Source of the DNA: Heligmosomoides polygyrus polygyrus
Taxonomy: Eukaryota > Nematoda > Chromadorea > Rhabditida > Heligmosomidae
DNA length: 64,000 nucleotides
NCBI GenBank assembly: GCA_947396885.1
Contig: OX377202.1
Location: 8,556,001 to 8,620,000, forward strand
Reading direction: 5' to 3'
Positions 10,706 to 20,505 of this stretch are shown here, piece by piece. A program made the translations under genes and the position numbers. Each line of letters starts with the position of its first letter. Position 1 is the first letter of the stretch. The notes below the pieces were generated by a model. The model saw only the letters and a list, made by a program, of their open reading frames with translations, was not told the origin of the DNA and ran no database searches.

Positions 10706-10912
10706 TTCATGCACTCATGGGTGCGTCAAAAATGAAAAGAACAATCAGCATTCCATATAGGAAGAAACTGTGTTCATTATGTCAATAACGCAATACGAGA
10801 ACAAGGAAGGAACATAAATCAAGACATAACCAAGTAGGAAACTGAGGAGTTGTAATTGTTTTGTTAGTATTGCTGATCCTGAAATACCTCAAGAAAAAAA
10901 AACCTACAAATA

Positions 10913-11910
10913 TTGGGTTTCCCATAAGTCCTTGCCGTTTTTTTCAACGATTCACTGCAGGTTTCGCCGGCGGTCTCCTGCATAGCGCTGCATAGCTTTC
11001 GAAAGACAATGATTTGCTCTATCAGAGCATGTATTGCGTTTCTTTTTTCATCATGAATTTTGTCAATTTTTAGGTCGTTGAAGTGAAAAGTGAAAAAGTG
11101 AAAAAGTAGCCATTTGCGCACTTGTTCTCTCCGCTTAGGTTTGTAATTTTTTGCGCAGTTTTTTATAGCATTTGGAAGACAATGTTCTGTAATACAAGAG
11201 GGTGTGTTGGGGCTATTTGCTCATTTGTCTTTTATTGATTTTTGGGTCATCGAATTGGGACGTCCGAAGGAGGCTGGTTATTTTCGCCGACAGCTCCTGC
11301 TCTGTGGTTGGACTTTTTGGGTTGATGTTATATGTCATTCGAAAGAAAATGTCTTGCTCTATAAGAATATCTGTCGCGTTTATTGATTTCTTTTGAATAT
11401 CAACGAAATGCCAAAAAGAGAAAAATCGTCTTCACCAACAACTCCTTCTCCTTCTTCAGTTGTTGATACTCGACAGAAATCAGCGTGAGCCAATAAACGC
11501 GACACAAATTCTTACTGAGCGAGACATCCTCTTCCAAACGACATATAATACCAAGCAAAAAAGTCCTACCACAGAACCGGAGCTTTAGTAAAAATTCGGA
11601 CGGGAAAGTCGGAATTCCCAATTTGATGGCCTAAAAACATTGTCTTCCAAATGCTATAAAAAACCGCGCAAAAAATTACAAACCTAAGCGGAGAGAACAA
11701 GTACGCAAATGGCTACTTTTTCACTTTTTCGCTTTTCACTTCAACGACCTAAAAATTGACAAAATTCATGATGAAAAAAGAAATGCAACACATGTTCTGA
11801 TAGAGCAAATCATTCTCTTTCAAAAGCTATGCAGCGCTATGCAAGACACCGCCGGCGAAACCTGCAGTGAATCGTTGAAAAAAAATGGCGGGACTTATGG
11901 GACAACCTAA
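10913..11910. mobile_element. 998-bp palindromic mariner-type element
   Basis: The ends TTGGGTTTCCCATAAGTCC (from 10913) and, reversed, TTAGGTTGTCCCATAAGTCC (to 11910) are flanked by TA on both sides (10911-10912, 11911-11912), as expected for mariner insertion. Both halves match each other in inverted orientation almost throughout. The outer arms (10913-11190 against 11640-11910) are close to identical. The inner arms (about 11200-11400 against 11415-11635) are clearly homologous but more diverged. The symmetry centre is near 11410. No transposase can be read, so it would need to be moved in trans. Confidence 0.8.
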
Positions 11911-12084
11911 TATATTCCTTCTAAGAGTATCAATCCAAATATACTAAAAAAATGAGGAAAGAACATGTTGATACTGCGGCTCTATTTAACTTGAAAGACT
12001 ATCCGAAAAAAAACTGACTCAGTGTAAAAGAATTATGGCATAATAAGTACAGGAATTAAAAACTGTAAGTCTTTTTAAAGCGTA

Positions 12085-13195
12085 AGGTGGGTAGAAAGTG
12101 GTGTTCCACAAGGAGCGGTACTCTCTCCTATACTGTTCAACATCTATACTGCAGAGCTTCCAAATATTGTGCAGCAATGCGATGTTACTATGAAAATGTA
12201 TGCTGACGATGTGAAGATCTATAGAAATATAACAAGGCACGAGGGCGTTTGTTTGATGCAGAACGCAATAGATTTGTTGGCGAGTTGGGCAGATAGATGG
12301 CAGCTTCCTCTCTCTCCACAAAAAACTGTTGTTTTGCACCTAAATTCCGGTACATCAACCCATCCATATACGTTCAACATAAACGGGTTTACGTTAGCAG
12401 CTATGGACTCTGTTAAAGACCCGGGCTTTCATTATGATAATAATCTAGACTTTGGGAAGCATATCCGAGAGGTTTGTAACTCAGCCATGCTACGAACGTC
12501 AAACATCTTTAGGGCTTTAACTACTAAGAATAAATCCATTCTACTTAAGGTATACAAAACCTACGTACGCCCTCTTGTTGAATCTAGTGCCTCTGTCTTC
12601 AATCCTTATAAGAAAAAGGACATATGCAGAATGGAGAAGGTACAAAACAATTTCACTCGCAATTTTCTCCTTCGAACAAATAGCTTCTTATACTCGCGAG
12701 TGCCAAAAGCTTCAATTAGAAACAAATATCTCGGTATACCTACCCTAGAATCTCGTCGCAAAGTATTCGATGTGTGTCTTGTACATAAACTGCTGAACTT
12801 CACACCTGCTTCTGGGCCTTGTAAATTCTTTAAAACGAAGAAATCTCTAACACGAGGGAAACCTGAAAAGTTATCTCTTTCTCGCCCCAGAACCCGACTA
12901 CGAGCCACATCGTTCACATATAGAGCTGGCAGCTTGTACTTAAAAATTGCTAAACATATTCAGTCTCCCGTAACTCCGGGACAAAGCCGTGTAGGTATTG
13001 CCTTGCTTAGAAACGAGATTTTTTAAAAAGTATATGACTTTGCATCCTGGCGTTGCTGTTGACTAGTTCTTTGTTCTGGATTTTATTTGTTATCATTGTT
13101 TGTTAGTTTATACACGCTGTTGTCGGTGTACATTGACTGCTTTTCAACGATTGCCTTATGTAAGCGTAATAAACATAAACATAAACATAAACATA
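12085..13195 (+). pseudogene. CR1/Jockey-like LINE, 5'-truncated, intact YADD
   Basis: An uninterrupted frame runs from 12091 to the TAA at 13024-13026, with the first ATG only at 12169. It begins VESGVPQGAVLSPILF (RT motif B), continues to MKMYADDVKIY with both catalytic aspartates, LPLSPQKTVVLHL, and the C-terminal VYKTYVRPLVE and VFNPYKKKD region typical of CR1/Jockey reverse transcriptases. Fingers, palm motif A and the endonuclease are absent because the copy is 5'-truncated. The 3' end carries an (ATAAAC)n tail at 13168-13195. The lack of stops over more than 300 codons suggests a young insertion. It is a relative of the LINE at 6955. Confidence 0.85.
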
Positions 13196-13279
13196 ATTAG
13201 GAGACAACTGTTTCTCTATTACATCAATTCAATGGCTCTTCAATGGTTCAATGGAATATGGGTGCCAGAATTGTAAAAT

Positions 13280-13500
13280 GAAATTCCTAAACGATTTGTG
13301 GCCTCTGAAATCGGGTGGCTTCACCACAGGCTGACCGTGCGACACAGTTGCCGCGAGAGTGGTGAGCCATCGTTGCTCCGTAAGAGGAGCCCACCAGGTG
13401 CAACGGTGGCGCAGGGGTAGTGCTCACGCTCGTCAGGTGCGACATCGTTGGTTCGGTTCGGGGGCAGGCAGTTTTTTCGCAAATCATAATTTATCTTCGA
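13280..13500 (+). mobile_element. SINE B copy (tRNA-like)
   Basis: A tRNA-like segment at about 13399-13465 has an A-box-like GGTGGCGCAGGGGTAGTGC and a B-box-like GGTTCGGTTCG. The upstream body (GCTGACCGTGCGACACAG, CCGCGAGAGTGG) matches the inverted copy on the other side of the gap. It is treated as a tRNA-derived repeat because the same unit occurs three times. Confidence 0.65.
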
Positions 13501-13624
13501 AATGACCTTTTGTTCTGAATTATGACACGTGTCTGATTAAATAGCTGGGAAAACTACCACACATGTTTGTAAAAATGCTTGAAGTCAAAAAAGTGCTATG
13601 CTGTGCTTTTCTTACTATTTTGCG

Positions 13625-13824
13625 NNNNNNNNNNNNNNNNNNNNNNNNNNNNNNNNNNNNNNNNNNNNNNNNNNNNNNNNNNNNNNNNNNNNNNNNNNNN
13701 NNNNNNNNNNNNNNNNNNNNNNNNNNNNNNNNNNNNNNNNNNNNNNNNNNNNNNNNNNNNNNNNNNNNNNNNNNNNNNNNNNNNNNNNNNNNNNNNNNNN
13801 NNNNNNNNNNNNNNNNNNNNNNNN
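13625..13824. other. Assembly gap, 200 N
   Basis: Exactly 200 undetermined bases, a length that is usually a placeholder. It sits between two inverted SINE B copies whose tails point into it. Open frames read through the Ns are meaningless. Confidence 0.95.
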
Positions 13825-13829
13825 ATGAC

Positions 13830-14150
13830 TTGCAAAAAAAGAGGCAGCAATAGGAATCGAACCAACAACGTCGCACCTGACGACCAGAAGCACTACCCCT
13901 GCGCCACAGCCGCATCTGACGGGTTCCTCTTAAGGCCGCCACAGACTTCTGCGGCGCCGCTCGGCCACTCTCGCGGCAGCTGTGTCGCACGGCCAGCCTG
14001 TGGTGAGGCGAACAGGTTTTGGTAGGCCATAACTCGCTCAGAGATTTCATTTTGCAACGCTGACACTCATATTCGCAATCAGCATTCCGAGCTCTTTCTA
14101 ATGATCCTGGTCTCAACTTGAAGTGCTATGGGAGGTCGAAACCCTTCCCT
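13830..14150 (-). mobile_element. SINE B copy (tRNA-like), inverted
   Basis: The reverse complement of 13846-13915 gives GTGGCGCAGGGGTAGTGC and a consensus-like B box GGTTCGATTCC. The body then matches the plus copy at 13280-13500, and the 5' end (GAGACCAGGATCATTAG) matches 10.6 and 25.1 kb. The copy is about 300 bp. Confidence 0.7.
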
Positions 14151-14274
14151 AGTTAGCGTGGCTCTGTACTGGAAGTGAAACTCAGATGCAAAAGAGTGAA
14201 AGATGGTGTTAATTTGTCTCTTTAGGAGATGGGTCATGTATTGTAGCACAATCGGATACCAGGAAAGCTAATAA

Positions 14275-14400
14275 GTGCGTATTTGGACTGTACAATAACG
14301 TAAAGTGACCAGCTGATGGGCATGTAATTGCTTTGGTGTTCCCACAATTCTCCCACCTCTCCCAGCTAAACCTTTCGATCGATACGGGATACCCACGCAC
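14275..14400 (-). mobile_element. Diverged SINE A fragment
   Basis: It contains GCGTATTTGGACTGTACAAT then GTGACCAGCTGATGG, matching in order the middle of SINE A on the minus strand (GCGTATTTGGCC, GGTGGCCAGCCGATG). Confidence 0.45.
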
Positions 14401-14419
14401 TGTTTTAAGGCTCGAGCAC

Positions 14420-14700
14420 GCTTTGCTGTGGCAGTAAACCTCGGCTTCAGCAGTAAAAGAAGGTGCACGCTGCTTTCGCAAGGGATGCGCGCAGCAAACA
14501 GCAGCGCGCGCTTTTTGAAATGAACAGCAGCGCGCCGTTTTTGAAGTGCAGCACACGCAGAATAGTGCAGACGTCGTTCGTCATTTCTTGCTGCGGCGGC
14601 AAAAAGGCCTCTGCTGCCGCAGCAGAGGCAGCGGATCAATACTATACGTAACCATTGCTGCCACAGCAGAGGCAACGAAGTGTGCTCGACCCTTCAGGGC
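14420..14700. repeat. GC-rich repeat with hairpins
   Basis: GCAGCGCGC words recur at 14495-14540, and GCCTCTGCTG pairs with CAGCAGAGGC at about 14617-14639. The motif is repeated as CCACAGCAGAGGC at 14660. No gene is recognised here. Confidence 0.45.
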
Positions 14701-15060
14701 GTAGTCACCTTAACTTCTGGACGTTGCACTTACTAATTTGTTATTCGTCCGCTTATTTGTTGCGTAAAGAGCATTGTCTACTTTATGGAACTAACTGTCA
14801 CTATAGCGCGCTCTGTGAGCAATGCATATAGACCTGGCAGAATCAGTCGAGTGCTCGCAGAGTGAAATTAGGCTGATGCAAGGAGGTTATCCATGTGCAT
14901 AGAAGAGCATGGCTTACTTTTTGGAACTGCTTAGAAGAGCATGGCCAACTTTTTGAAACTAACTAACCCCATGGCACCGCGGTCGTGCCCACTCCACTGA
15001 TTCTGCCGGGCCTATATGCATCGCTTACAGAGCGCGGCATGGTGGAAGTTAGTTCCATAA

Positions 15061-15194
15061 GGCCCCGTTTATACTTCGTCGCGGCGCGACGCGACGCCAC
15101 GTATAGTGGCCGTATTGATTGTGCGACGCGATCGATCAATTTGGCCTTATTGCGTGGCCATCGCGTCGCGCCGCCACGAAGTATAAACGGGGCC
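15061..15194. mobile_element. Harbinger-like MITE 1, 134 bp
   Basis: It starts GGCCCCGTTTATACTTCG and ends with the inverse CGAAGTATAAACGGGGCC. TAA flanks both sides (15058-15060, 15195-15197). GGCCC-type ends with TAA/TTA duplications are characteristic of PIF/Harbinger MITEs. The interior is GC-rich with CGCGACGCGAC words. Confidence 0.75.
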
Positions 15195-15298
15195 TAAAGC
15201 AAGCCAAGCTCTTCTACGAAACAAACAAGGAAGCGAATAGAAAATAAATAAACGCAGCGTCCAGAAGTTGAGAAGCCCGCGCCCTAAAGGGTCGTTTA

Positions 15299-15477
15299 GG
15301 CCCGTTTATACTTCTGGCATGTGTAGTGGCCACAAAACGTGGCGTCGCGTCGCTTGGCGTTCAAGTATAAACGGGCCCGATGCGTAACGCGATGCCATGT
15401 GTAGTGACCGAATTGATCAGTCGCGCCGTTCGATTAATTTGACCACTACACATGCATCGCGTAGCGCGTCGCGCGCA
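15299..15477. mobile_element. Rearranged Harbinger-like MITE 2
   Basis: GGCCCGTTTATACTT opens at 15299 and its inverse AAGTATAAACGGGCC closes a 79-bp unit at 15377. The next 100 bases (CATGTGTAGTGACC to CCACTACACATG) are another inverted pair from the interior of the same family. The left flank is TTA but no matching right duplication is seen, so this copy is rearranged. Confidence 0.5.
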
Positions 15478-15483
15478 CACTAA

Positions 15484-15813
15484 GGCCTCGTGCATACTTG
15501 CCGTCGCCGCGATGGAATCGCAGCGATGAGTTTTGCAGAGCGACGCGAACGAATTTGAACTTCTCAGTGCTCGTCGCATCGCCCATCGCTCTGCAAGGGA
15601 GCGCGACGACGACCCGTCCAGGACCAACGCTAAACACCGCGCGCGGTGCGAAACAGTATGCCATGCACGCGATGGGCGCGGGAAGCCATCGCGCACTCCG
15701 AGTGCCACTGTTACGGCAGCCACGGCCACGTTTCCTTTGACTATTCGACCGCGTGCGGCGGAATGGCCATGAACTGAGCGATGGCATCGCGGCTATGGAA
15801 GTGTGCCCCGGCC
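15484..15813. mobile_element. Harbinger-like MITE 3, 330 bp
   Basis: It is bounded by GGCCTCGTGCATACTTGCCG and the inverse AAGTGTGCCCCGGCC, with TAA on the left (15481-15483) and right (15814-15816). The right TAA is also the left flank of MITE 4. Open frames across it follow CG-rich repeats and are not taken as genes. Confidence 0.7.
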
Positions 15814-15816
15814 TAA

Positions 15817-15950
15817 GGCCCCGTTTATACTTCATCGCGGCGCGACGCGATGGCCACGCAATGAGGCCAAATTGATCAATCGCGTCGCACAATCAATATG
15901 GCCACTATACGTGGCGTCGCGTCGCGCCGCGACGAAGTATAAACGGGACC
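15817..15950. mobile_element. Harbinger-like MITE 4, 134 bp
   Basis: The ends GGCCCCGTTTATACTTC and GAAGTATAAACGGGACC are nearly the same as MITE 1, and the length is identical. It is flanked by TAA at 15814-15816 and 15951-15953, each shared with a neighbouring element. Confidence 0.75.
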
Positions 15951-15953
15951 TAA

Positions 15954-16198
15954 GGGCCTGTTCACACTTCGCGACAAGAGCGACAAAAGCGGCAAGAGCA
16001 ACTGGAGCGACAGATGTAGTGTTGTTGTACGTAGATAGTTACGCATTTCACACTAAATTCGTTGCGGACGGAGTGTGGAACACGCAATTACTTACGTACA
16101 CCACAACACATCCGTCGCACCAGTCGCACCAGTCGCTCCAGTCGCTCTTGTCGCTTTTGTCGCTCTTGTAGCTCTTGTCGCGAAGTAGGAGCAGGCCC
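15954..16198. mobile_element. Harbinger-like MITE 5, 245 bp
   Basis: It starts GGGCCTGTTCACACTTCGCG and ends with an imperfect inverse ending in CAGGCCC, flanked by TAA at 15951-15953 and 16199-16201. The right arm contains a 9-bp-period run of GTCGCNCCA/GTCGCTCTT words. The termini differ from MITE 1 and 4, so it is a separate subfamily. Confidence 0.7.
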
Positions 16199-16826
16199 TA
16201 AACGACTCCTGAAGGGTTTTGCGTCCGACGCGAGCGCCCACTGTGGAAAACAGCACTATTCGGCGCAAAAATGCACCGCTTGTGCTTGTTGACTGGACAG
16301 GACAAGCGGTAATGTATGTTAAAAGTACGTGCAACATCAGAAATGACCAAGCTTTTAGCGTCACTACCCAAAAGAGGACACCTATTGGCGAAGTGTCTGA
16401 GCACTAAAAAGAAGGCCTACACCCTCAGCAAAGTATGCGTGAAAACGATTGATACTGATGTATGGCATCGGCGTCATGATGGAGTTTCATATTTGTGGCA
16501 ACGTTCTTCCAGCTGGTACTTACCAACGGATTCTTGAAAGTTGGATCTGCTAGCCGCTTAGAAATTGATGAATTCGAGTGAATTTCACCATAAGCGCAAA
16601 GTACAGGCAGGTGGTTTGTTTTTCACAGCGGCACATTCTTTTCAAGAGCAGCGGCTCCAGAGGCTTTTTAACAAAAGCTAAGAGAAGGCAGGAGAGGGAA
16701 TATACTCCTAGCGCAAAAAAATTGGAAAATTGCTCGAAGATCAGAAAAGATTAAGGAAAGAAAGGAAGAAAGGGTAAGGAGATATGTCGCCTTATCTAAC
16801 CAAATTGAGAGCCAATGTGCAGTATA
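16199..16826. other. No gene recognised
   Basis: Short overlapping frames on both strands match nothing recognised, and no repeat family from the rest of the window is seen. Confidence 0.35.
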
Positions 16827-16985
16827 AATAAATGGTAAAAGGCGGCGTTACTCAATCCGTTTGTGGGATGCGCCACGCATTCTACCTCCAGGAACTTTTA
16901 ATTGAATTATCCTTTACAACAGTCATTGGTGATCAACCGAACGAAAAGTCAGCGACTTATCCCTTCCAGACAATTATGTCTCATC
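16827..16985 (-). mobile_element. SINE A fragment
   Basis: The 3' end is clear (AAAGGCGGCGTTACTCAATC then GGGATGCGCCACGCATTCTA) and the middle part (AGTCAGCGACTTATCCCTTCC) follows after a diverged stretch. The tRNA-like head is lost. Confidence 0.65.
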
Positions 16986-17159
16986 ATTAAACTGAACCCA
17001 GAGAGAGCAAAGGAATGGATGAGCAATGCTGGACCCATACTATGGATCAATTTGAGGTGTCCCCAGTGGCCTACGCCTCAGCCGTTTGCGCTCTATACGA
17101 CCAGTGAATAGTGACGAAGTTTAGAAAATGTGGTCTGTTTTTTCTACACAAGCATTGCG

Positions 17160-17407
17160 CGACATGGTTGACACAGCGTCTTCACCCTGACGCCTCTCAA
17201 ACGACGTCGGCGACACGTCTTCCCAACCTGATCGTACTTTGCACGACATCGGCGACACGTCTTCTGACACTCGCGACACGGCGTGGGTGACACCTCGTCT
17301 GAACCCGGACGCCTGCTACTCCACGTCTATGAAAGGCCAGATGGACCGACGGAAGAACGGACGGTCAGACGGACAGACACAACCGCTTACTCTTTTATAA
17401 CAGTAGG
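17160..17407 (-). mobile_element. Helitron 5' end fragment
   Basis: On the minus strand the sequence begins TCCTACTGTTATAAAAGAG at 17407, which resembles the TC-start of nematode Helitrons and the copies at 46676 and 58322. The following GACACGTCTTC/GACGTCGG words match the minisatellite-like interior of those copies. No 3' hairpin is found. Confidence 0.5.
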
Positions 17408-17460
17408 ATAACTAACAGCTATTACAAAACGTTCTCATTATTAACAACGTTTATAATACT

Positions 17461-17560
17461 TCTATGCCACGAGGTTTTAAGGTGAAACTTATTGGTCTGA
17501 CGTTTCGTCGCCTTCAGAGGCCTAAAAACGGTGCGAAGCTTCATTTCTGCGGCCTACCCG
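17461..17560 (-). mobile_element. Penelope-like element 3' end with hammerhead-like core
   Basis: The minus strand has AGGCCTCTGAAGGCGACGAAACGTCAGACC (given in two parts: AGGCCT, CTGAAGG, then GAAACGTC and AGACC). This parallels a clearer copy at 40078-40117 that lies just behind a Penelope-type GIY-YIG domain. The surrounding words (CCACGAGGTTTTAAGGTG) also match 40045-40070. It is probably the 3' end of the element whose coding remnant is at 18680-19258. Confidence 0.5.
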
Positions 17561-18479
17561 ACCATGCACCTCACTCAGGCGTCTTTTATAATCGCGCCGT
17601 CGAGTGGCGCCGCATCGCTTTCATACTCCATCGCCTCAAAACACCACATTTGACGGAATCTTGGGTTACGGTATTCGGCGAATCGCGCCGCGGGAAGCAA
17701 GGGCGCGGCGCGGAGCGATCAGCTGCGGCAGACTTGGCGTGGAGTGGGAGATTTCACACCGGGATGAACCATCTTGCTATGGCCTATTTGTTTTGGTTCC
17801 CCAACTAACGGAACAAAAAGGTGTAACAAAATGATGGCACTATTGTACTTTCAGGACTCGAAGGTCGAAAAACGTTTTTCGACCAAACTTCGCTCCGGAT
17901 GGAGGAGGGGGGGAGGGTTGTTCAGGGTGTTGATCACGAATCTGACATCCGTTCTTGAAATTTCATTGCGGTAGTTTCGGGTGACCAAGGTTGTCGAGGT
18001 CATAATCACCAATTTCGCGCAATCTTCGCCTATGGGGCTCTTTGGGGTGCGGTGCTGATCACAAATCTAACGTCCACTTTTTGTATCACGTTGGAGTTTG
18101 CGCCAAATCGGTAAAAATAAAGGCTCGTCCAGTGCCATTTGCATTGCAGGGATTCGACTCAATACCGAACTCACCAGTTTCAACCGCATGTTGAACGGAC
18201 GACTTCGACACCAGAACTAACAGTAGCAAGATGCATTCCGCTGATCAGCCGGACAAATCCTTTCTGTTTTGGTTTTGGTCCTACAATGACTCATGAACCG
18301 TCTTCTTCGTCATCTGAAGGGACCGTAGTAGCAGAAGCTCATGGCCGCGCGTCGCTGACTCTTCCGCCCCCCCCCCCCCTTTCTGACTGCAATCGCGCAG
18401 CGGCGAGAGTATAAAAGGCTCACACGATGCTCCATTGAATGAGTGTAGCGATTACGCTACCACACATGGTCATTGTGAC
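17561..18479. other. No gene recognised; possible Penelope/Helitron interior
   Basis: A 114-codon plus-strand frame at 17464-17808 overlaps the Penelope end and is not protein-like. The stretch at 17930-18120 holds GATCACGAATCTGACATCCG-type words also common near Helitron interiors. There is a 13-base C run at 18367-18379. Confidence 0.3.
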
Positions 18480-18519
18480 CAGTAGCGAATGTCATTCTTG
18501 GATTTCTGGAAGAAATCCA

Positions 18520-18680
18520 AGAATCGGATTCGTCAACGACTTACAAAACTTTAACAGAGAATTCACTGCGAAAACCTCAGATAACGCGGCTTATCGCTCA
18601 CCATATCGCTTATAAGTCTGAGACTTCCGCTGTGAATTCTCTGTTAAAGTATGTAAGTCTTTGAGGAATCCGGCACCAGA
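18520..18680. mobile_element. Foldback MITE related to copy G3
   Basis: Arms of about 60 bp: CGGATTCGTCAACGACTTAC and TTTAACAGAGAATTCAC on the left pair with GTGAATTCTCTGTTAAAG and GAATCCGGCAC on the right. The TTTAACAGAGAA and CACCATATCGCTT words are shared with the element at 37766-37935. It lies directly behind the Penelope GIY-YIG remnant. Confidence 0.6.
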
Positions 18681-19258
18681 ACGTTTCGAGCGCTTTTCTA
18701 GAGGAACTCTTTGTTTCACGCGCCAAGATTATACACCTAACATCAAAATCGTCGCCGTGGTGCCGTTCGACCCTAGGTTTGCCGAGTGGAGTTGATATGC
18801 TACAACGCTTTTTACCAGCCAGATGTTGTTTAATGCGATTACTCGATCTGATGAATCACTCCGCTTTCTCGCTTTCTGCGCAATCTCCATATTCAGAGTG
18901 GGGGCAAATACCACAATCATCTGACAGGCACGGCTCATCGTAGAGTGTTCCGTAGCAGCTGCTTTCTAATGCTGTCGCCGGGAATGTTGACTAGAACAAC
19001 ATCATCTTGCAGACGTGCGCGGAAAATACATCTTCGAACTGCAGCGGTGAATGCGTCAGAAAAGAAGGGGAGACATAATGGAGCCATGCCTTGACGGCGT
19101 GCAACACATCGGTTCTCAGCTCGTCTTCCGTTGCGTTGAAGTGGCATCAAGAATCTTTGAATTTGGAGGATTTTTCTGACAAAAAGGACCTTTAAACGCT
19201 TTTGGAAGTTTGGAAGCAGGATGCAGAACAAACATGCTTTGGATGAGGAGGTTTCCAA
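18680..19258 (-). pseudogene. Penelope-like element: RT-endonuclease linker and GIY-YIG remnant
   Basis: The minus frame 19258-18935 contains FRARLQDDVVLVNIPGDSI followed by RKQLLRNTL, nearly the same as VRAQLQDDIVLVNIPNDNI in the Penelope element at 40.6 kb. After a frameshift near 18938 the sequence continues with CPHSEYGDC, then ISTPLGKPRVERHHGDDF and SSRKALETFW, which correspond to the central and C-terminal parts of a Penelope GIY-YIG domain. The segment that should hold the GIY...YIG residues is missing, so the endonuclease is dead. The reverse transcriptase is not seen. Confidence 0.65.
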
Positions 19259-20139
19259 ACGAAAGAACTTGAAGTTTTGGAAAGATTAAGAAGGTAGATC
19301 ATCCAGAAAAAACACTGACATGCAATGTGAAGTAATAGCTCGGCATCCTACTAATACTAAACCGCAGTCGGAAGCCGCTCGAGACCAAATGAAGTCACTT
19401 AGTAAAGGAGCGTCTGCTGACTCATGGTCAGTCAGTACATAGGATAACTTGGCGTAGGTTTCAGCCGTATTTTCAGGTTAGACCACCAAAGACACCATCG
19501 TGTAAGTGCAGCCGTAGAGGAATGAGCAAGTCGGACATCGAAAGCCAACCCAGAAGACCAGTCATCATGTGGATACTACGTCGTCACGTCGTCAACCTTC
19601 CTTCGAGTTCGTCACTTCGTCTCGACGCCTAGAACTTCTGGGTTGACAAACAGGCCAACGACGAATACATCTAGGATACAATAATGCGATCTTTGGAAAC
19701 ATGATGAGAATTCACTGCAGCAAGGCCAGACGTCACAGCATCATAACACGAGAGCAAAGCTGCTAAGGCTTCTGACTATTGGTCTGAGCACACTGTATGA
19801 ACTGAGCAGCAGCCGTCTGGAAGATTGCGGTTTAATTTTGGAGTCCATACGGGAATGGATATCTGAGCTTATTGGTTTAGAAAGGTTTCATGTGCCGTTC
19901 TAAAGTGGATTAACATACATACTCTTTCACGACGAGATCCACCGAGGAATCTCGAAGGGCGGGGGGGGGGGGGGGGGAGGATGTGGAGGAAATAATTGCG
20001 CTAATGCCTAATTTGTCGCAGATGGGACTCCACGAAGCCCATTCCGTCTTCTAAAGTCTCATCGAACTATGGGAATATGACCTGTCTTTAGGAACAATGA
20101 TAAGAACCGTAGAATTGCCCTAGAATAGTTGATGACGGA
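19259..20139. other. No gene recognised; 17-base G tract
   Basis: No frame over 60 codons is convincing and no family in this window matches. A pure G run lies at 19961-19977. Confidence 0.4.
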
Positions 20140-20215
20140 GTATTTTATCAATTATCTCTTTGGGATGCGCCATGCACTCTCCCTGCACGAGATATCGCGG
20201 TAGAAATTTTAATTG
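20140..20215 (-). mobile_element. SINE A 3' fragment
   Basis: CTCTTTGGGATGCGCCATGCACTCTC followed by the ATATCGCGG word matches the SINE A 3' end on the minus strand. It directly precedes a plus-strand copy, giving a divergent inverted pair. Confidence 0.6.
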
Positions 20216-20227
20216 TATATCTATTCC

Positions 20228-20505
20228 TTGCGTTTGGTAGCTCAGTCGGGGGAGGTGCAGACTGTCGCACGCACCCGATACCAGGTTCTTAGTTCGACAA
20301 ACCAGGCAGACCAAGCCTTCCATCCCTCCAGGTTCGCTGAATTGTTACCAGACTTGTCTGGGAAAGACAATACTCTGGCTTCTTCATGGCTCGCCACCAC
20401 AAGTCATTGTATAGACGAGATACGCATCTCATTTTTCCACGAAATAACGTAGAAGTTGAAGGCATGGCGCATCCCAGAAGGGCCGAGTAACGCCGTGATC
20501 TGTTT
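20228..20505 (+). mobile_element. SINE A, near full length
   Basis: The tRNA-like head has TAGCTCAGTCGGGGGAG (here with a more canonical TAGCTCAGTCGG A box than other copies) and ACCAGGTTCTTAGTTCGAC in the B-box position. The body and 3' GGCGCATCCCAGAAGG word are all present. Confidence 0.75.

Noticed and set aside
13520..14116. Long frames through the N block
   Set aside because: Undetermined bases cannot contain stops, so the frames are artefacts of the assembly gap.
15361..15892. Open frames of 120-148 codons on both strands
   Set aside because: They cover CG-rich MITE palindromes; both strands are open for compositional reasons.
16092..16198. Short direct repeats of GTCGCNCNA resembling a coding tandem repeat
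   Set aside because: They belong to the right arm of MITE 5 and pair with the left arm.
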